Translations under genes and position numbers: made by a program
In this document: positions 27,583-36,967 of the stretch, one piece after another
Layout: every line of letters begins with the position of its first letter
How positions within the stretch are numbered: position 1 is the stretch's first letter
NCBI RefSeq assembly: GCF_900141715.1
Contig: NZ_FQYK01000004.1
Location: 303,172 to 367,171, forward strand
Direction of reading: 5' to 3'
DNA length: 64,000 nucleotides
Source: Algibacter luteus
GTDB lineage: Bacteria > Bacteroidota > Bacteroidia > Flavobacteriales > Flavobacteriaceae
Notes under the pieces: generated by a model
What the model saw: the letters and a program-made list of their open reading frames with translations, nothing else
Database searches by the model: none
Told to the model about the DNA's origin: nothing

Positions 27583-27601
27583 TTATTCTAAAGAATTCAG
27601 T

Positions 27602-28564
27602 TTGAAAATATCTAAAGAAGTTAAAACAGGCATACTCGTATTATTAGGCATCGTCCTTTTTATTTTTGGATTCAATTACCTCAAAGGTCAAAACCTGCTT
27701 AGTTCCTCACTAACTATTTACACAAGTTATAATAATGTTGAAGGTTTAGTGCCGTCAACACCAGTAACCATTAATGGTTTGCAAGTAGGTAAGGTAACCA
27801 GTATTGGTTTTAAAGGCGATGGCTCTGGAATATTACAGATTGAATTGTCGGTTGACAGTGATTTTAAATTTTCAAAAAACAGTAAAGCAGAGTTATACGA
27901 AACAGGATTGATAGGAGGGAAAGCCATTGCTATCATACCTGCTTTTGATGGTGCTGAAAATGCCCAAAAAAATGATTTTTTAGAAGGTTCAGTTAAGCCA
28001 GGTTTAACAGCTTTAGTGAATCAGCGCTTAACGCCATTACAAGAAAAAATTGAAATCATGATGGTAGGAGCAGATTCGTTACTCAATAATATCAATGAGG
28101 TTTTCGACGAAAAAACAAAAGCCAACTTAAGAGCGAGTTTTGCAGGTTTAAATGATGTGATTCAGAATTTCAAAAACACTTCTAATTCACTAAATAGTTT
28201 GATGGCTAGTAACGAGGAAAAATTGAACAATACCTTAGCCAATGTTGATAATATCTCTTCAAATTTAAATAAAACAACAAGCCAGTTAGCGAATGCCAAT
28301 TTAGAAGAAACGATAAAAAATCTTGAATCTACTATTCAAAACTTCAATAACATTTCTAATAAAATTAAGAACGGAGAAGGCTCGATTGGAAAACTTTTAG
28401 AAGACGACGGACTTTATAATAACTTAGAGGGGGCAAGTTTGCAGCTCGAGCAGTTATTAGAAGACATGAAATTGAACCCGAAACGTTATGTGCATTTCTC
28501 TTTATTTGGAAAAAAGCCAAAACATTACGATGCCGAGGGTAATGAGATTGAAACTAAAGACTAA
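27602..28564 (+). CDS. MCE/MlaD-family lipid-transport protein with TTG start
   Basis: A 320-residue protein anchored by one N-terminal membrane segment (TGILVLLGIVLFIFGFNYL). The MCE/MlaD domain (residues ~35-120) has SYNNVEGLVPSTPVTINGLQ and YETGLIGGKAIAII. A long helical tail with Asn-rich coiled-coil repeats (NLNKTTSQLANANLEETIKN) follows. MCE proteins form hexameric rings that carry phospholipids between membranes. The start codon is TTG: it gives MKISKEVKTGILVL, the usual family beginning, and no ATG is available nearby. The ATPase and permease partners are not in the window. Confidence 0.9.
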   Translation: MKISKEVKTGILVLLGIVLFIFGFNYLKGQNLLSSSLTIYTSYNNVEGLVPSTPVTINGLQVGKVTSIGFKGDGSGILQIELSVDSDFKFSKNSKAELYETGLIGGKAIAIIPAFDGAENAQKNDFLEGSVKPGLTALVNQRLTPLQEKIEIMMVGADSLLNNINEVFDEKTKANLRASFAGLNDVIQNFKNTSNSLNSLMASNEEKLNNTLANVDNISSNLNKTTSQLANANLEETIKNLESTIQNFNNISNKIKNGEGSIGKLLEDDGLYNNLEGASLQLEQLLEDMKLNPKRYVHFSLFGKKPKHYDAEGNEIETKD

Positions 28565-28578
28565 ATTAAGCCATAGAT

Positions 28579-29892
28579 ATGAGTTATCTTCCTAATCTCC
28601 TTTTTATAATAATACTATTTCTAGGAATTGGTTTTTTTGCAAAAAATGTAAAAAAATTAATGAGAAATATTAAACTGGGTCAAGACACCGATGTGAGCGA
28701 TAATAAAGCGCAACGCTGGAAAAATATGGCGATGATTGCGTTAGGGCAAAGTAAAATGGTGCGTCGCCCAATTGCAGGGATATTGCATGTTGTAGTTTAC
28801 GTGGGGTTCATAATTATAAATATTGAAGTTCTTGAAATTATAATTGATGGTATTTTCGGCACACACCGCATTGGTCTTCAAATATTACCACAATCGGTTT
28901 ATGGTTTTTTAATAGGTAGTTTTGAGGTGTTAGCCGTTTTAGTTTTTATAGCGGTTATTGTGTTTTGGTTACGTAGAAATGTAATAAAACTAGCGCGTTT
29001 CTGGAAAAGCGAAATGACCAGCTGGCCAAAAAACGATGGTAATTATATCTTGTATTTCGAGATGGTTTTAATGACGTTATTTTTAGTCATGAATGCCACC
29101 GATGTAAATTTTCAAGCCTTAAATTCTGGTAATGTTATTAGTCAATATATGGCACCATGGTTTTCAGGATTAAGCGAAGGCACCTTACACATTATAGAAA
29201 GAGGCGCTTGGTGGCTGCATATTGTTGGTATTTTAATATTCCTTAATTACTTATATTTCTCAAAGCATTTACATATTTTATTGGCGTTTCCTAATACCTA
29301 TTATGGCAACTTAAAACCCAAAGGGCAGTTTAATAATTTAGAAGCAGTTACCAATGAAGTAAAAATGATGATGGATTCTAATGTCGATCCTTTTGCTGCA
29401 CCTGCCGAAGGTAGTGAAGATGAGGTTCCAGCAAAATTCGGTGCCAGCGATGTTCAAGATTTAAATTGGGTGCAATTACTAAACGCCTATACATGTACCG
29501 AGTGCGGACGCTGCACAAGTGAATGTCCTGCAAACCAAACTGGTAAAAAATTATCACCTAGAAAAATCATGATGGATACCAGAGACCGTCTCGAGGAAGT
29601 TGGTAAAAACATCGATGCTAATAAAGGCGAATTTAAAGAAGACGGTAAACAGCTTCTAGATAATTATATTACCCGAGAAGAACTTTGGGCATGTACATCA
29701 TGCAATGCCTGTGTGGAAGCTTGTCCTGTTAGTATCGACCCGCTTTCAATCATTCTAGAAATGCGTCGTTATTTAGTTATGGAACAATCCGCAGCGCCTA
29801 CCGAATTGAATAATATGATGACGAATATAGAAAATAACGGTGCGCCATGGCCTTATAACCAAATGGACCGTTTAAACTGGAAAAACGAATAA
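28579..29892 (+). CDS. membrane-anchored (Fe-S) oxidoreductase, heterodisulfide-reductase/DsrMK-like
   Basis: A 437-residue protein. Several membrane helices fill the first ~240 residues, including the quinone/heme-type segment with histidine GILHVVVYVGFIIINIEVLE and a second His region AWWLHIVGILIFLNYLY. Two [4Fe-4S] motifs follow: CTECGRCTSECP (~310) and CTSCNACVEACP (~375). It probably exchanges electrons between the quinone pool and the CCG protein encoded downstream. Electron donor and acceptor are unknown; this pair is common and poorly characterised in Bacteroidota. Confidence 0.85.
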   Translation: MSYLPNLLFIIILFLGIGFFAKNVKKLMRNIKLGQDTDVSDNKAQRWKNMAMIALGQSKMVRRPIAGILHVVVYVGFIIINIEVLEIIIDGIFGTHRIGLQILPQSVYGFLIGSFEVLAVLVFIAVIVFWLRRNVIKLARFWKSEMTSWPKNDGNYILYFEMVLMTLFLVMNATDVNFQALNSGNVISQYMAPWFSGLSEGTLHIIERGAWWLHIVGILIFLNYLYFSKHLHILLAFPNTYYGNLKPKGQFNNLEAVTNEVKMMMDSNVDPFAAPAEGSEDEVPAKFGASDVQDLNWVQLLNAYTCTECGRCTSECPANQTGKKLSPRKIMMDTRDRLEEVGKNIDANKGEFKEDGKQLLDNYITREELWACTSCNACVEACPVSIDPLSIILEMRRYLVMEQSAAPTELNNMMTNIENNGAPWPYNQMDRLNWKNE

Positions 29893-29903
29893 TAAAATAA
29901 TAA

Positions 29904-29984
29904 GGGCGTTACCACAAGGGTCGGGCTTTCACTTTATCTTTTTGCTTTTCATCGCAAAAAGGATACCGCTACAATCCCTAACGC
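29904..29984 (+). repeat. small interspersed inverted-repeat element, copy 1
   Basis: About 81 bases with ends GCGTTA (29906-29911) and TAACGC (29979-29984), the core GGGTCGGGCT and an inner hairpin CTTTTTGC/GCAAAAAG. A second copy lies in the opposite direction at 50445-50543, sharing AAGGGTCGGGCT and CTACAATCCCT-type ends. It is non-coding and fills the spacer between the two redox genes. Confidence 0.7.
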
Positions 29985-30048
29985 GATAAACAACATAAAA
30001 CAAATTCCTGCAAAGTTTTTAAACTTTAAAGGTCTTAAACTAAAAAAA

Positions 30049-30840
30049 ATGAGCGAATTACTTAAAGTACCAACCATGGCAGAATTCATGGCTCAAGGAA
30101 AACAACCCGAAGTACTATTCTGGGTTGGTTGTGCTGGAAGTTTTGATGATAGAGCTAAAAAAATCACAAAAGCTTTTGTAAAACTATTAAACAAAGCCAA
30201 TGTAGAATTTGCAGTTTTAGGAACCGAAGAGAGTTGTACTGGCGATCCCGCAAAACGTGCTGGTAACGAATTTTTGTTTCAAATGCAAGCCGTTACAAAC
30301 ATAGAAGTGTTAAATGCTTACGAAGTAAAAAAAATAGTTACGGCTTGCCCACACTGTTTTAATACCATAAAAAATGAGTATCCCGATCTAGGTGGAAATT
30401 ACGAGGTTATGCATCATACCCAGTTTTTAAAAACTCTGCTTGATGAAGGTCGCTTAACTATTGAAGGCGGAAAATATAAAGGCAAACGCATCACATTTCA
30501 CGATCCTTGTTATTTAGGTAGAGCCAATAATGTGTACGAAGCACCAAGAGAACTCATTCAAAAGTTGGAAGCCGAATTAATAGAAATGAAAAACTGCAAA
30601 CGCAACGGTTTATGTTGCGGAGCAGGAGGTGCGCAAATGTTTAAAGAACCAGAAAAAGGTGATAAAGATGTTAATGTAGAACGCACAGAACAAGCCTTAG
30701 ACGTAAAACCAGAAATTATCGCTGCCGGTTGTCCATTTTGTAACACCATGATGACCGACGGTATTAAAGCCAAAGAAAAAGAAAGCGACGTCGCCGTAAT
30801 GGATGTTGCCGAATTAATTGCAAATGCCCAAGATTTATAA
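30049..30840 (+). CDS. (Fe-S)-binding protein with two CCG domains, HdrB/GlcF-like
   Basis: A 263-residue soluble protein with two cysteine-rich CCG domains. The first covers VLFWVGCAGSFDDRAKKI, EESCTGDPAKRAG and ACPHCFNT. The second covers HDPCYLGRANNVYEAPRE, NGLCCGAGG and AGCPFCNTMM. CCG domains bind a non-cubane or [4Fe-4S] centre at which two-electron thiol or disulfide chemistry occurs. It follows the membrane Fe-S gene, separated by a repeat element, and with it likely forms an HdrDE-like membrane redox module. The substrate is not known. Confidence 0.88.
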   Translation: MSELLKVPTMAEFMAQGKQPEVLFWVGCAGSFDDRAKKITKAFVKLLNKANVEFAVLGTEESCTGDPAKRAGNEFLFQMQAVTNIEVLNAYEVKKIVTACPHCFNTIKNEYPDLGGNYEVMHHTQFLKTLLDEGRLTIEGGKYKGKRITFHDPCYLGRANNVYEAPRELIQKLEAELIEMKNCKRNGLCCGAGGAQMFKEPEKGDKDVNVERTEQALDVKPEIIAAGCPFCNTMMTDGIKAKEKESDVAVMDVAELIANAQDL

Positions 30841-30850
30841 ATAATATACC

Positions 30851-31507
30851 ATGTTAAAATACACCTTATTAGTAGTAAACCTATGTTTTGTTGTGAATGT
30901 TTTTGCACAAGACAAAACCAGAGAACAAGTGATTGAATTAATGGCGGAAGACACTTGCGAATGTATAAAAAAAGACAAAACCTCTTTCACTCAAGATAAA
31001 TCCATGAATCAAAAGCAAGTTGCTTTGGGTTTATGTTTATTAAAAAGTTACAACACGCGTAAATCTGAGTCTTCAGCCATGAAGGATAGTGGTATAGACG
31101 ATTTTGAAGCACTAGGCGAAGAAGTAGGCATTCAAATGGTTTCAACTTGTGGTGTTGAGTTTATGGCCATATTTAGCGACGAACAGTTAGGTGAAATTAT
31201 TGACGATGTAGATGAAGATGAAACTGCGCCACCACCACCTGCAGCAAAAAACGATAACGACTTACAATTAGAAGCCGAATTATTGTCCTTAAGTAACGAT
31301 GCGGTTTCCTATTTTCAAGTTAAAGATGCTTTTGATAAAACGCATACCTTTATAATAAATGAGCAATTTGATGGTTATAAATTATTAAAGAAATCTAACT
31401 TTAATAAGTCATTTAATATCTATTATAAAGAAATAGATATGTTCGATTTAAGTGAGCGCAAATACGTTAAAAAGAAGGTAGTTAAATACCTTGAACTAAT
31501 AGATTAA
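30851..31507 (+). CDS. secreted hypothetical protein, Flavobacteriaceae type
   Basis: A 218-residue protein that I do not recognise. A signal peptide (LLVVNLCFVVNVFAQ) is followed by a helical domain with cysteines C36 and C38 (DTCECIKKD) and further cysteines near residues 57 and 96, which might form disulfides. An acidic, proline-rich linker (DEDETAPPPPAAK) leads to a C-terminal beta-rich domain (~150-218). It begins 10 bases after the CCG gene and ends 9 bases before the next, so it shares a transcript with both. Confidence 0.7.
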   Translation: MLKYTLLVVNLCFVVNVFAQDKTREQVIELMAEDTCECIKKDKTSFTQDKSMNQKQVALGLCLLKSYNTRKSESSAMKDSGIDDFEALGEEVGIQMVSTCGVEFMAIFSDEQLGEIIDDVDEDETAPPPPAAKNDNDLQLEAELLSLSNDAVSYFQVKDAFDKTHTFIINEQFDGYKLLKKSNFNKSFNIYYKEIDMFDLSERKYVKKKVVKYLELID

Positions 31508-31516
31508 ATCACATTC

Positions 31517-32002
31517 ATGCTAGTAGAATTTAATACATTACCAGAAGAATCACGCGTTTGGATTTACCAAGCCAATCGTTCATTTTCTGAATCCGAATTG
31601 GAAGAGATAAAAGCTAAACTAAATATCTTTATTGAAAACTGGACAGCACATGGTAGTGATCTTCAAGCAGGTTATCTTATTAAATATAAGCGCTTTATAG
31701 TTATAGGTTTAAATCAAAACTTAAATAATGCCACAGGTTGTTCGATAGATGCTTCGGTACATTTTATCCAACAATTAGAGAAAGACTACAACGTCGATTT
31801 AATGGATAAAATGAATGTCTCTTACAAACAAGGCGAATTCATTGCACACAAATCACTTACCGATTTTCGTAAAATGGCAAAAGACAAAGCTGTGTCTAAA
31901 AACACCATTGTGTTCAACAATTTAGTAAACACGGTAGCAGAATTTAATGAAAACTGGGAAGTACCTGCAAGCGAAAGCTGGCATGCCCGTTTTTTAAAGT
32001 AA
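31517..32002 (+). CDS. conserved hypothetical protein (often mislabelled ABC transporter ATPase)
   Basis: A 161-residue soluble protein common in Flavobacteriaceae. Database copies are often named ABC transporter ATPase, but there is no Walker A, signature or Walker B motif here, and it is too short. What can be seen is an alternating alpha/beta pattern, with SRVWIYQANRSFSESELEEI at the start and a conserved SWHARFLK end. The function is unknown. It is the last gene of the run starting at 28579. Confidence 0.75.
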   Translation: MLVEFNTLPEESRVWIYQANRSFSESELEEIKAKLNIFIENWTAHGSDLQAGYLIKYKRFIVIGLNQNLNNATGCSIDASVHFIQQLEKDYNVDLMDKMNVSYKQGEFIAHKSLTDFRKMAKDKAVSKNTIVFNNLVNTVAEFNENWEVPASESWHARFLK

Positions 32003-32194
32003 TGTTTCATTCTTAAAACTTATTTAAAGACAAATCAAGTTTAAGGTTTACCTCAGTTTTAATATAGTTCGTGTTTGTTCACAAACTTCTTTATAAATCT
32101 ATCTTAAAGTCTTTTCATCTTCTTCTTAAAAGTATTATTTTGGCGCTATTATTGGTATTAGTAATTACTGGTAATCCCCATTAAAAATCTAAAT

Positions 32195-35113
32195 ATGCGT
32201 CAAATCACTATAATATTTATTGCCTTATTTTCATTTGCCCTTTCGGTTGCTCAAACAACTAAAAATCCGCTTTTAACATCAGACTACGCTGCTCAAAAAA
32301 AATGGGTCGATAGCTTATATGCTTCTATGACTTTAGAGGAAAAAGTGGGACAGCTGTATATGGTTCAGGTGATGTCCAATCAAGACCAAGCTACTAAAAA
32401 CAAGGTCATTAAAACCATTAAGGAACATAAAATTGGAGGTATCATATACTCGAATGGTGGTCCAGTAAGACAGGCTAAACTAAATAATGAGCTGCAAGCT
32501 TTATCGAATATTCCCTTGCTTATAGGTATGGACGCAGAATGGGGCTTAAGCATGCGCTTAGATTCTACGTATGCCTTTCCTTGGAATATGACATTAGGCG
32601 CCATAAAAGATAATAAGCTTATTGAACAAACAGGCAGACAAATAGGGGAGCATTGCAAACGCTTAGGTGTTCATTTTAATTTTGCACCTGTGGTTGATAT
32701 CAACACCAATCCCAAAAACCCAATAATTGGAAATAGGTCTTTTGGTGAAGATCGGGATAATGTGACCGAAAAAGCGTCTTATTTTATGAAAGGTATGCAA
32801 GATGCCGGAGTTTTGGCTAATGCAAAGCATTTTCCAGGTCATGGAGATACAGACCAAGATTCACATTTAACACTACCTACTATTAGCTTTAATGAAAAAC
32901 GCATCGATTCTATAGAGTTATTCCCATATAAAAAATTAATTCACGAAGGGCTGTCCAGCGTCATGGTTGCGCATCTTAACGTGCCAAGTTTAGAGCCTCG
33001 AGATGGGTATCCTTCATCGTTGTCAAAACATATTGTAACCGATATTTTAAAAGAAAGATTAGGGTTTAAAGGACTTATTTTTACAGATGCTTTAACCATG
33101 AAAGGTGCTGCAAACTTTAGTGAAACTGGAGATATTGATTTGGCAGCATTTCAAGCAGGTAATGATGTGATGCTTATGTCTGAAGATGTAGGGATCGGCG
33201 TTGCAAAAATTATTGAAGCCTATAAAAATGGAAAAATCTCAGAGTCTCGTTTAGAGCATTCCGTTAAAAAAGTGCTTCAAGCCAAATATAAAGTTGGTTT
33301 AAATAGATATAAACCTGTAAAGCTTTATAATTTATCAAAAGATTTACTCAGACTTAAAGATGATATTTTATACGAAGAATTGCTAGAAAACGCCATAACA
33401 GTTGTAAAAAACAAAAATAACTTATTACCGTTGCAAAGGCTTGAAACCAAAACGTTTGCCTATGTGAAATTGGGTGACGACTCAGGTTCTGCGTTTTTAG
33501 ATGAATTAAGAAAATATGCTAAAGTTCACGAGATTCAATCTGATAATCTTTATACGTTTATGAGTAGCTTAAAAGCTTATAATACAGTGATTGTAGGTTT
33601 TCATCGTTCTAATGATAATCCGTGGAAATCTTATAAATTTAGCAATAAAGAATTGGTTTGGTTACACGAAATAGCACAAAACCATACAGTTATTCTAGAT
33701 GCTTTTGTTAAACCATATGCACTTTCTAGTCTTAAGAGTTTAGTGAATTTTGAAAGCATCGTTGTAAGTTATCAAAATAGTGAAATTGCCCAACGTAAAT
33801 CGGCACAGCTTATTTTTGGTGCCATCCCTTCTAAAGGAAACCTACCTGTATCTATTGGAAATCATTTTAAAGTAGGAGAAGGCATTCACAATAACGAATT
33901 AAAAAGGTTAGGGTATACCATTCCGGAGCGGGTTGGTGTGAATTCTGAAAAATTAAAAAAAATAGATTCAGTAGCTCAAGTCGCAGTAGATAAAATGATG
34001 ACTCCAGGAATTCAGTTGTTAGTGGCGAGAAAAGGGAAAGTTATTTACAATAAAAATTTTGGCAAACACACATATAACGGTAAAGAAAAAGTTGCCTTCG
34101 ATGATATTTATGATGTAGCATCCCTTACTAAAATTTTAGCAACCTTACCTTTATTAATGGAGCTTGAAGAACAAGGTATCGTATCCTTAAACTCAAAACT
34201 ATCAGATATTTTACCTGAGTATAGAAATTCAAACAAATCGCATATCACTCTTAAAAGTATGTTGTCACATTATGCGCGATTACGTCCTTGGGAACCATTC
34301 TACTATCATACTCTAGACACGATTACCAAGCGCCCAAGTAAAAAATATTATCGAAATAAAAGAAGCAACAATTTTAATATTGAAGTGACTAAGAATTTAT
34401 TTTTAAGAACTGATTATCAGGATTCTATACCTGAAATTATAAAAAATTCGGAGTTATTAGAGTCACAAAGATATCGTTACAGTGACTTTCCATATTATAT
34501 TTTAAAGAAATTTATAGAACAACATTACGACAGAAGGTTAGACGAGCTTGCACAATCGCATTTTTACGAACCGTTAGGAGCAAATTATACCTTGTATAAC
34601 CCTTATTACAAAATAAGTAGTAAGAAGATTGTGCCAACAGAAATGGATGATTATTATCGGTACCAAAAAATACATGGTTATGTTCATGATATGGGTGCAG
34701 CAATGCAAGATGGTGTAGGTGGTCACGCAGGTGTGTTTAGTAATGCCAACGATGTTGCGAAAATTATGCAAATGTATTTGCAGAAAGGCTATTATGGCGG
34801 TAAGCGTTATTTAAAACCTGAAACTATTGATAAATTTAACACCTGCTATTATTGTGATGATAATAACCGTAGGGGTATCGGTTTTGATAAACCTCAATTA
34901 GGTGATGATGGTCCTACATGTGGTTGTATTTCAATGACAAGTTTTGGGCATTCTGGATTTACCGGAACATACACTTGGGCAGACCCAGAAGAGGAAATAG
35001 TTTATGTATTTTTAGCAAATCGAACATTTCCACATGCTGGAAAAAATTTATTGTTAAGAGAAAATATTAGAACAGAAATTCAACGCTTGATTTACGAAGC
35101 AATTGAAAATTAA
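32195..35113 (+). CDS. glycoside hydrolase family 3 / serine hydrolase (beta-lactamase fold) fusion
   Basis: A 972-residue exported protein with a signal peptide (ITIIFIALFSFALSVAQ). Residues ~35-380 form a GH3 catalytic domain of NagZ type: KHFPGHGDT at 211-219 and the likely nucleophile D298 in IFTDALTMKG. A GH3 C-terminal-like sandwich covers ~390-570. Residues ~590-972 form a class C beta-lactamase/esterase-like domain with S643-x-x-K646 (ASLTKILATL), YSD near 767 instead of the usual YxN, and GHSGFTGTY near the end. It probably cuts muropeptides or other GlcNAc glycosides and a linked ester or amide. The fusion is a known Bacteroidota architecture. Confidence 0.9.
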   Translation: MRQITIIFIALFSFALSVAQTTKNPLLTSDYAAQKKWVDSLYASMTLEEKVGQLYMVQVMSNQDQATKNKVIKTIKEHKIGGIIYSNGGPVRQAKLNNELQALSNIPLLIGMDAEWGLSMRLDSTYAFPWNMTLGAIKDNKLIEQTGRQIGEHCKRLGVHFNFAPVVDINTNPKNPIIGNRSFGEDRDNVTEKASYFMKGMQDAGVLANAKHFPGHGDTDQDSHLTLPTISFNEKRIDSIELFPYKKLIHEGLSSVMVAHLNVPSLEPRDGYPSSLSKHIVTDILKERLGFKGLIFTDALTMKGAANFSETGDIDLAAFQAGNDVMLMSEDVGIGVAKIIEAYKNGKISESRLEHSVKKVLQAKYKVGLNRYKPVKLYNLSKDLLRLKDDILYEELLENAITVVKNKNNLLPLQRLETKTFAYVKLGDDSGSAFLDELRKYAKVHEIQSDNLYTFMSSLKAYNTVIVGFHRSNDNPWKSYKFSNKELVWLHEIAQNHTVILDAFVKPYALSSLKSLVNFESIVVSYQNSEIAQRKSAQLIFGAIPSKGNLPVSIGNHFKVGEGIHNNELKRLGYTIPERVGVNSEKLKKIDSVAQVAVDKMMTPGIQLLVARKGKVIYNKNFGKHTYNGKEKVAFDDIYDVASLTKILATLPLLMELEEQGIVSLNSKLSDILPEYRNSNKSHITLKSMLSHYARLRPWEPFYYHTLDTITKRPSKKYYRNKRSNNFNIEVTKNLFLRTDYQDSIPEIIKNSELLESQRYRYSDFPYYILKKFIEQHYDRRLDELAQSHFYEPLGANYTLYNPYYKISSKKIVPTEMDDYYRYQKIHGYVHDMGAAMQDGVGGHAGVFSNANDVAKIMQMYLQKGYYGGKRYLKPETIDKFNTCYYCDDNNRRGIGFDKPQLGDDGPTCGCISMTSFGHSGFTGTYTWADPEEEIVYVFLANRTFPHAGKNLLLRENIRTEIQRLIYEAIEN

Positions 35114-35132
35114 AGACACTTAAAATTCATAT

Positions 35133-36269
35133 ATGAAAATAGGAATTGTTTGTTATCCAACATTTGGTGGAAGTGGTGTAGTAGCTACAGAGCTAGGTTT
35201 AGAACTTTCTAAACGCGGACATGAAATACATTTTATTACCTACAATCAACCAGTACGTTTAGAATTAATAAGCAATAACGTGCATTACCATGAGGTTACC
35301 GTTCCTGAATATCCATTATTTCATTATCAACCCTATGAATTAGCTTTATCTAGTAAATTGGTGGATATGGTTAAGCTACATGATATTGAAATTCTTCACG
35401 TGCATTATGCCATACCGCATGCTTATGCTGCATATATGGCGAAAAAAATGCTTCAAGAAGAAGGTATTAATGTGCCAATTGTAACGACACTGCATGGTAC
35501 TGATATTACTCTTGTTGGAAGTCATCCTTTCTACAAATCAGCTGTAACTTTTAGTATTAATAAATCTGATGCTGTTACTACTGTTTCACAAAGTTTAAAA
35601 GATGATACCTTACGTTTATTTGATATTAAGAATGATATACACGTAGTTTCAAATTTCATTGATTTAGAAAAATACAATCATAAGTTTACCGATTGTCAAA
35701 GAGGAATGATGGCTAATGATGATGAAAAAATCATAACACACATTAGTAATTTAAGGCCTGTGAAGCGCGTTCAAGATGTGATCAGTATCTTTTACAACAT
35801 TCAAAAAGAAATACCTGCAAAATTGATGTTTATTGGGGAAGGTCCTGAGAAAGAAAAAATAGAACTCCGTTGTCAAGAATTAGGTATTTTAGATAAAGTT
35901 GTATTTTTTGGAAGGAGTAATGAAATAGATAAAATATTATGTTTTAGTGATTTGTTTTTGCTGCCTTCGCAAACAGAGAGTTTTGGTTTAGCGGCTTTAG
36001 AAGCCATGGCTTCTGGTGTTCCTGTTATTTCGAGTAATTCAGGTGGATTACCTGAGGTGAATATTCATGGTGAATCAGGATTCTTAAGTAATGTTGGAGA
36101 CGTTGAAGACATGACTAAAAATGCCATGTATATTTTAAGTGATGAAGAGCGTTTAAAAGCGTTTAAAAAATCAGCAAGAAAAGTGGCTGAAAAATTCGAT
36201 TTACATGCTATTGTCCCACAGTATGAAGCCATCTATGAGGACACATTAGCAAAGTGCATGGTTTTATAG
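35133..36269 (+). CDS. bshA: N-acetyl-alpha-D-glucosaminyl L-malate synthase
   Basis: A 378-residue GT4 glycosyltransferase that joins GlcNAc from UDP-GlcNAc to L-malate, the first step of bacillithiol synthesis. The N-terminal MKIGIVCYPTFGGSGVVATE and the loop TLHGTDITLVGSHP are diagnostic of BshA. The C-terminal GT4 motif SESFGLAALEAMASGVPVIS with EVNIHGESG is present. It lies 19 bases after the GH3 fusion gene and may be co-transcribed with it. The other bacillithiol genes are not in the window. Confidence 0.95.
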   Translation: MKIGIVCYPTFGGSGVVATELGLELSKRGHEIHFITYNQPVRLELISNNVHYHEVTVPEYPLFHYQPYELALSSKLVDMVKLHDIEILHVHYAIPHAYAAYMAKKMLQEEGINVPIVTTLHGTDITLVGSHPFYKSAVTFSINKSDAVTTVSQSLKDDTLRLFDIKNDIHVVSNFIDLEKYNHKFTDCQRGMMANDDEKIITHISNLRPVKRVQDVISIFYNIQKEIPAKLMFIGEGPEKEKIELRCQELGILDKVVFFGRSNEIDKILCFSDLFLLPSQTESFGLAALEAMASGVPVISSNSGGLPEVNIHGESGFLSNVGDVEDMTKNAMYILSDEERLKAFKKSARKVAEKFDLHAIVPQYEAIYEDTLAKCMVL

Positions 36270-36296
36270 ATCTATTTATAGATATAATTAAAACAT

Positions 36297-36327
36297 AAAA
36301 AAGCACCAAGATATGGTGCTTTTTTTA
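36297..36327. terminator. bidirectional terminator between bshA and the OMP gene
   Basis: AAAAAGCACCA and TGGTGCTTTTT form a stem around AGATA, flanked by A and T runs, between the converging bshA and the barrel gene at 36339-36830. Confidence 0.85.
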
Positions 36328-36338
36328 TGTTTAGAATA

Positions 36339-36830
36339 TTAGAATTGGTAACGAATACCAAGTGCAATATCAAAATCCAAATCATTGTTGTTATATGTGT
36401 CATCGCCAAAACCAATTTCTGGTCTAAAGTCCAATGACAACAATAAAGGAATGTCAAAATTGTATTCTATACCAATATCTCCTGCAGCGAAAATAAAAGT
36501 ATCATCAATATCTTTTCCACCCGGGTTGTCAAAACTAAAAGAGCCTAAACCTCCACCTACACCAGCGTACCAGTTAAAGCCTCCATCTAAATTCCAAACC
36601 CATTGGTATAAACCTGCTAGTTTAAAACCATCGTAGTTGTTCCCGTCTCTCCAACCTAAATCGACTTCTAAACGATTGTTATCGCCTAAAGCATGCTGAT
36701 AAGATATTTCAGCGCCCAGACCATCGCTATCGCCTAATCGTAGTCCAATGGCATTTTCTGCAATGTCTTGTGCATTCGATGTTAAAACAAATCCTAATAC
36801 TGTTAATGATAATAAAAATACTTTTTTCAT
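36339..36830 (-). CDS. small outer-membrane beta-barrel protein, hypothetical
   Basis: A 163-residue protein with a signal peptide (VFLLSLTVLGFVLTSNAQ). The mature part alternates polar and aromatic residues in strands (LGAEISYQHALGD, RLEVDLGWRDG, FNWYAGVGGGLGSFSF) and ends in LGIRYQF with a terminal Phe, the signal used by the barrel-assembly machinery. An eight-strand OmpW/OmpX-like barrel is plausible from its length. The function is unknown. Confidence 0.75.
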   Translation of the reverse strand: MKKVFLLSLTVLGFVLTSNAQDIAENAIGLRLGDSDGLGAEISYQHALGDNNRLEVDLGWRDGNNYDGFKLAGLYQWVWNLDGGFNWYAGVGGGLGSFSFDNPGGKDIDDTFIFAAGDIGIEYNFDIPLLLSLDFRPEIGFGDDTYNNNDLDFDIALGIRYQF

Positions 36831-36967
36831 AATTTAAAGATTTTAGATTGTTGTTCTATATACGGTCTTTGTCATTAAATAGACCACTTAGTAATAATCT
36901 ATTTAACTTTACAAAAATAACGCCAATTTTGTCTATATATTTACGCTAGTAATATATTTTTTAATTA

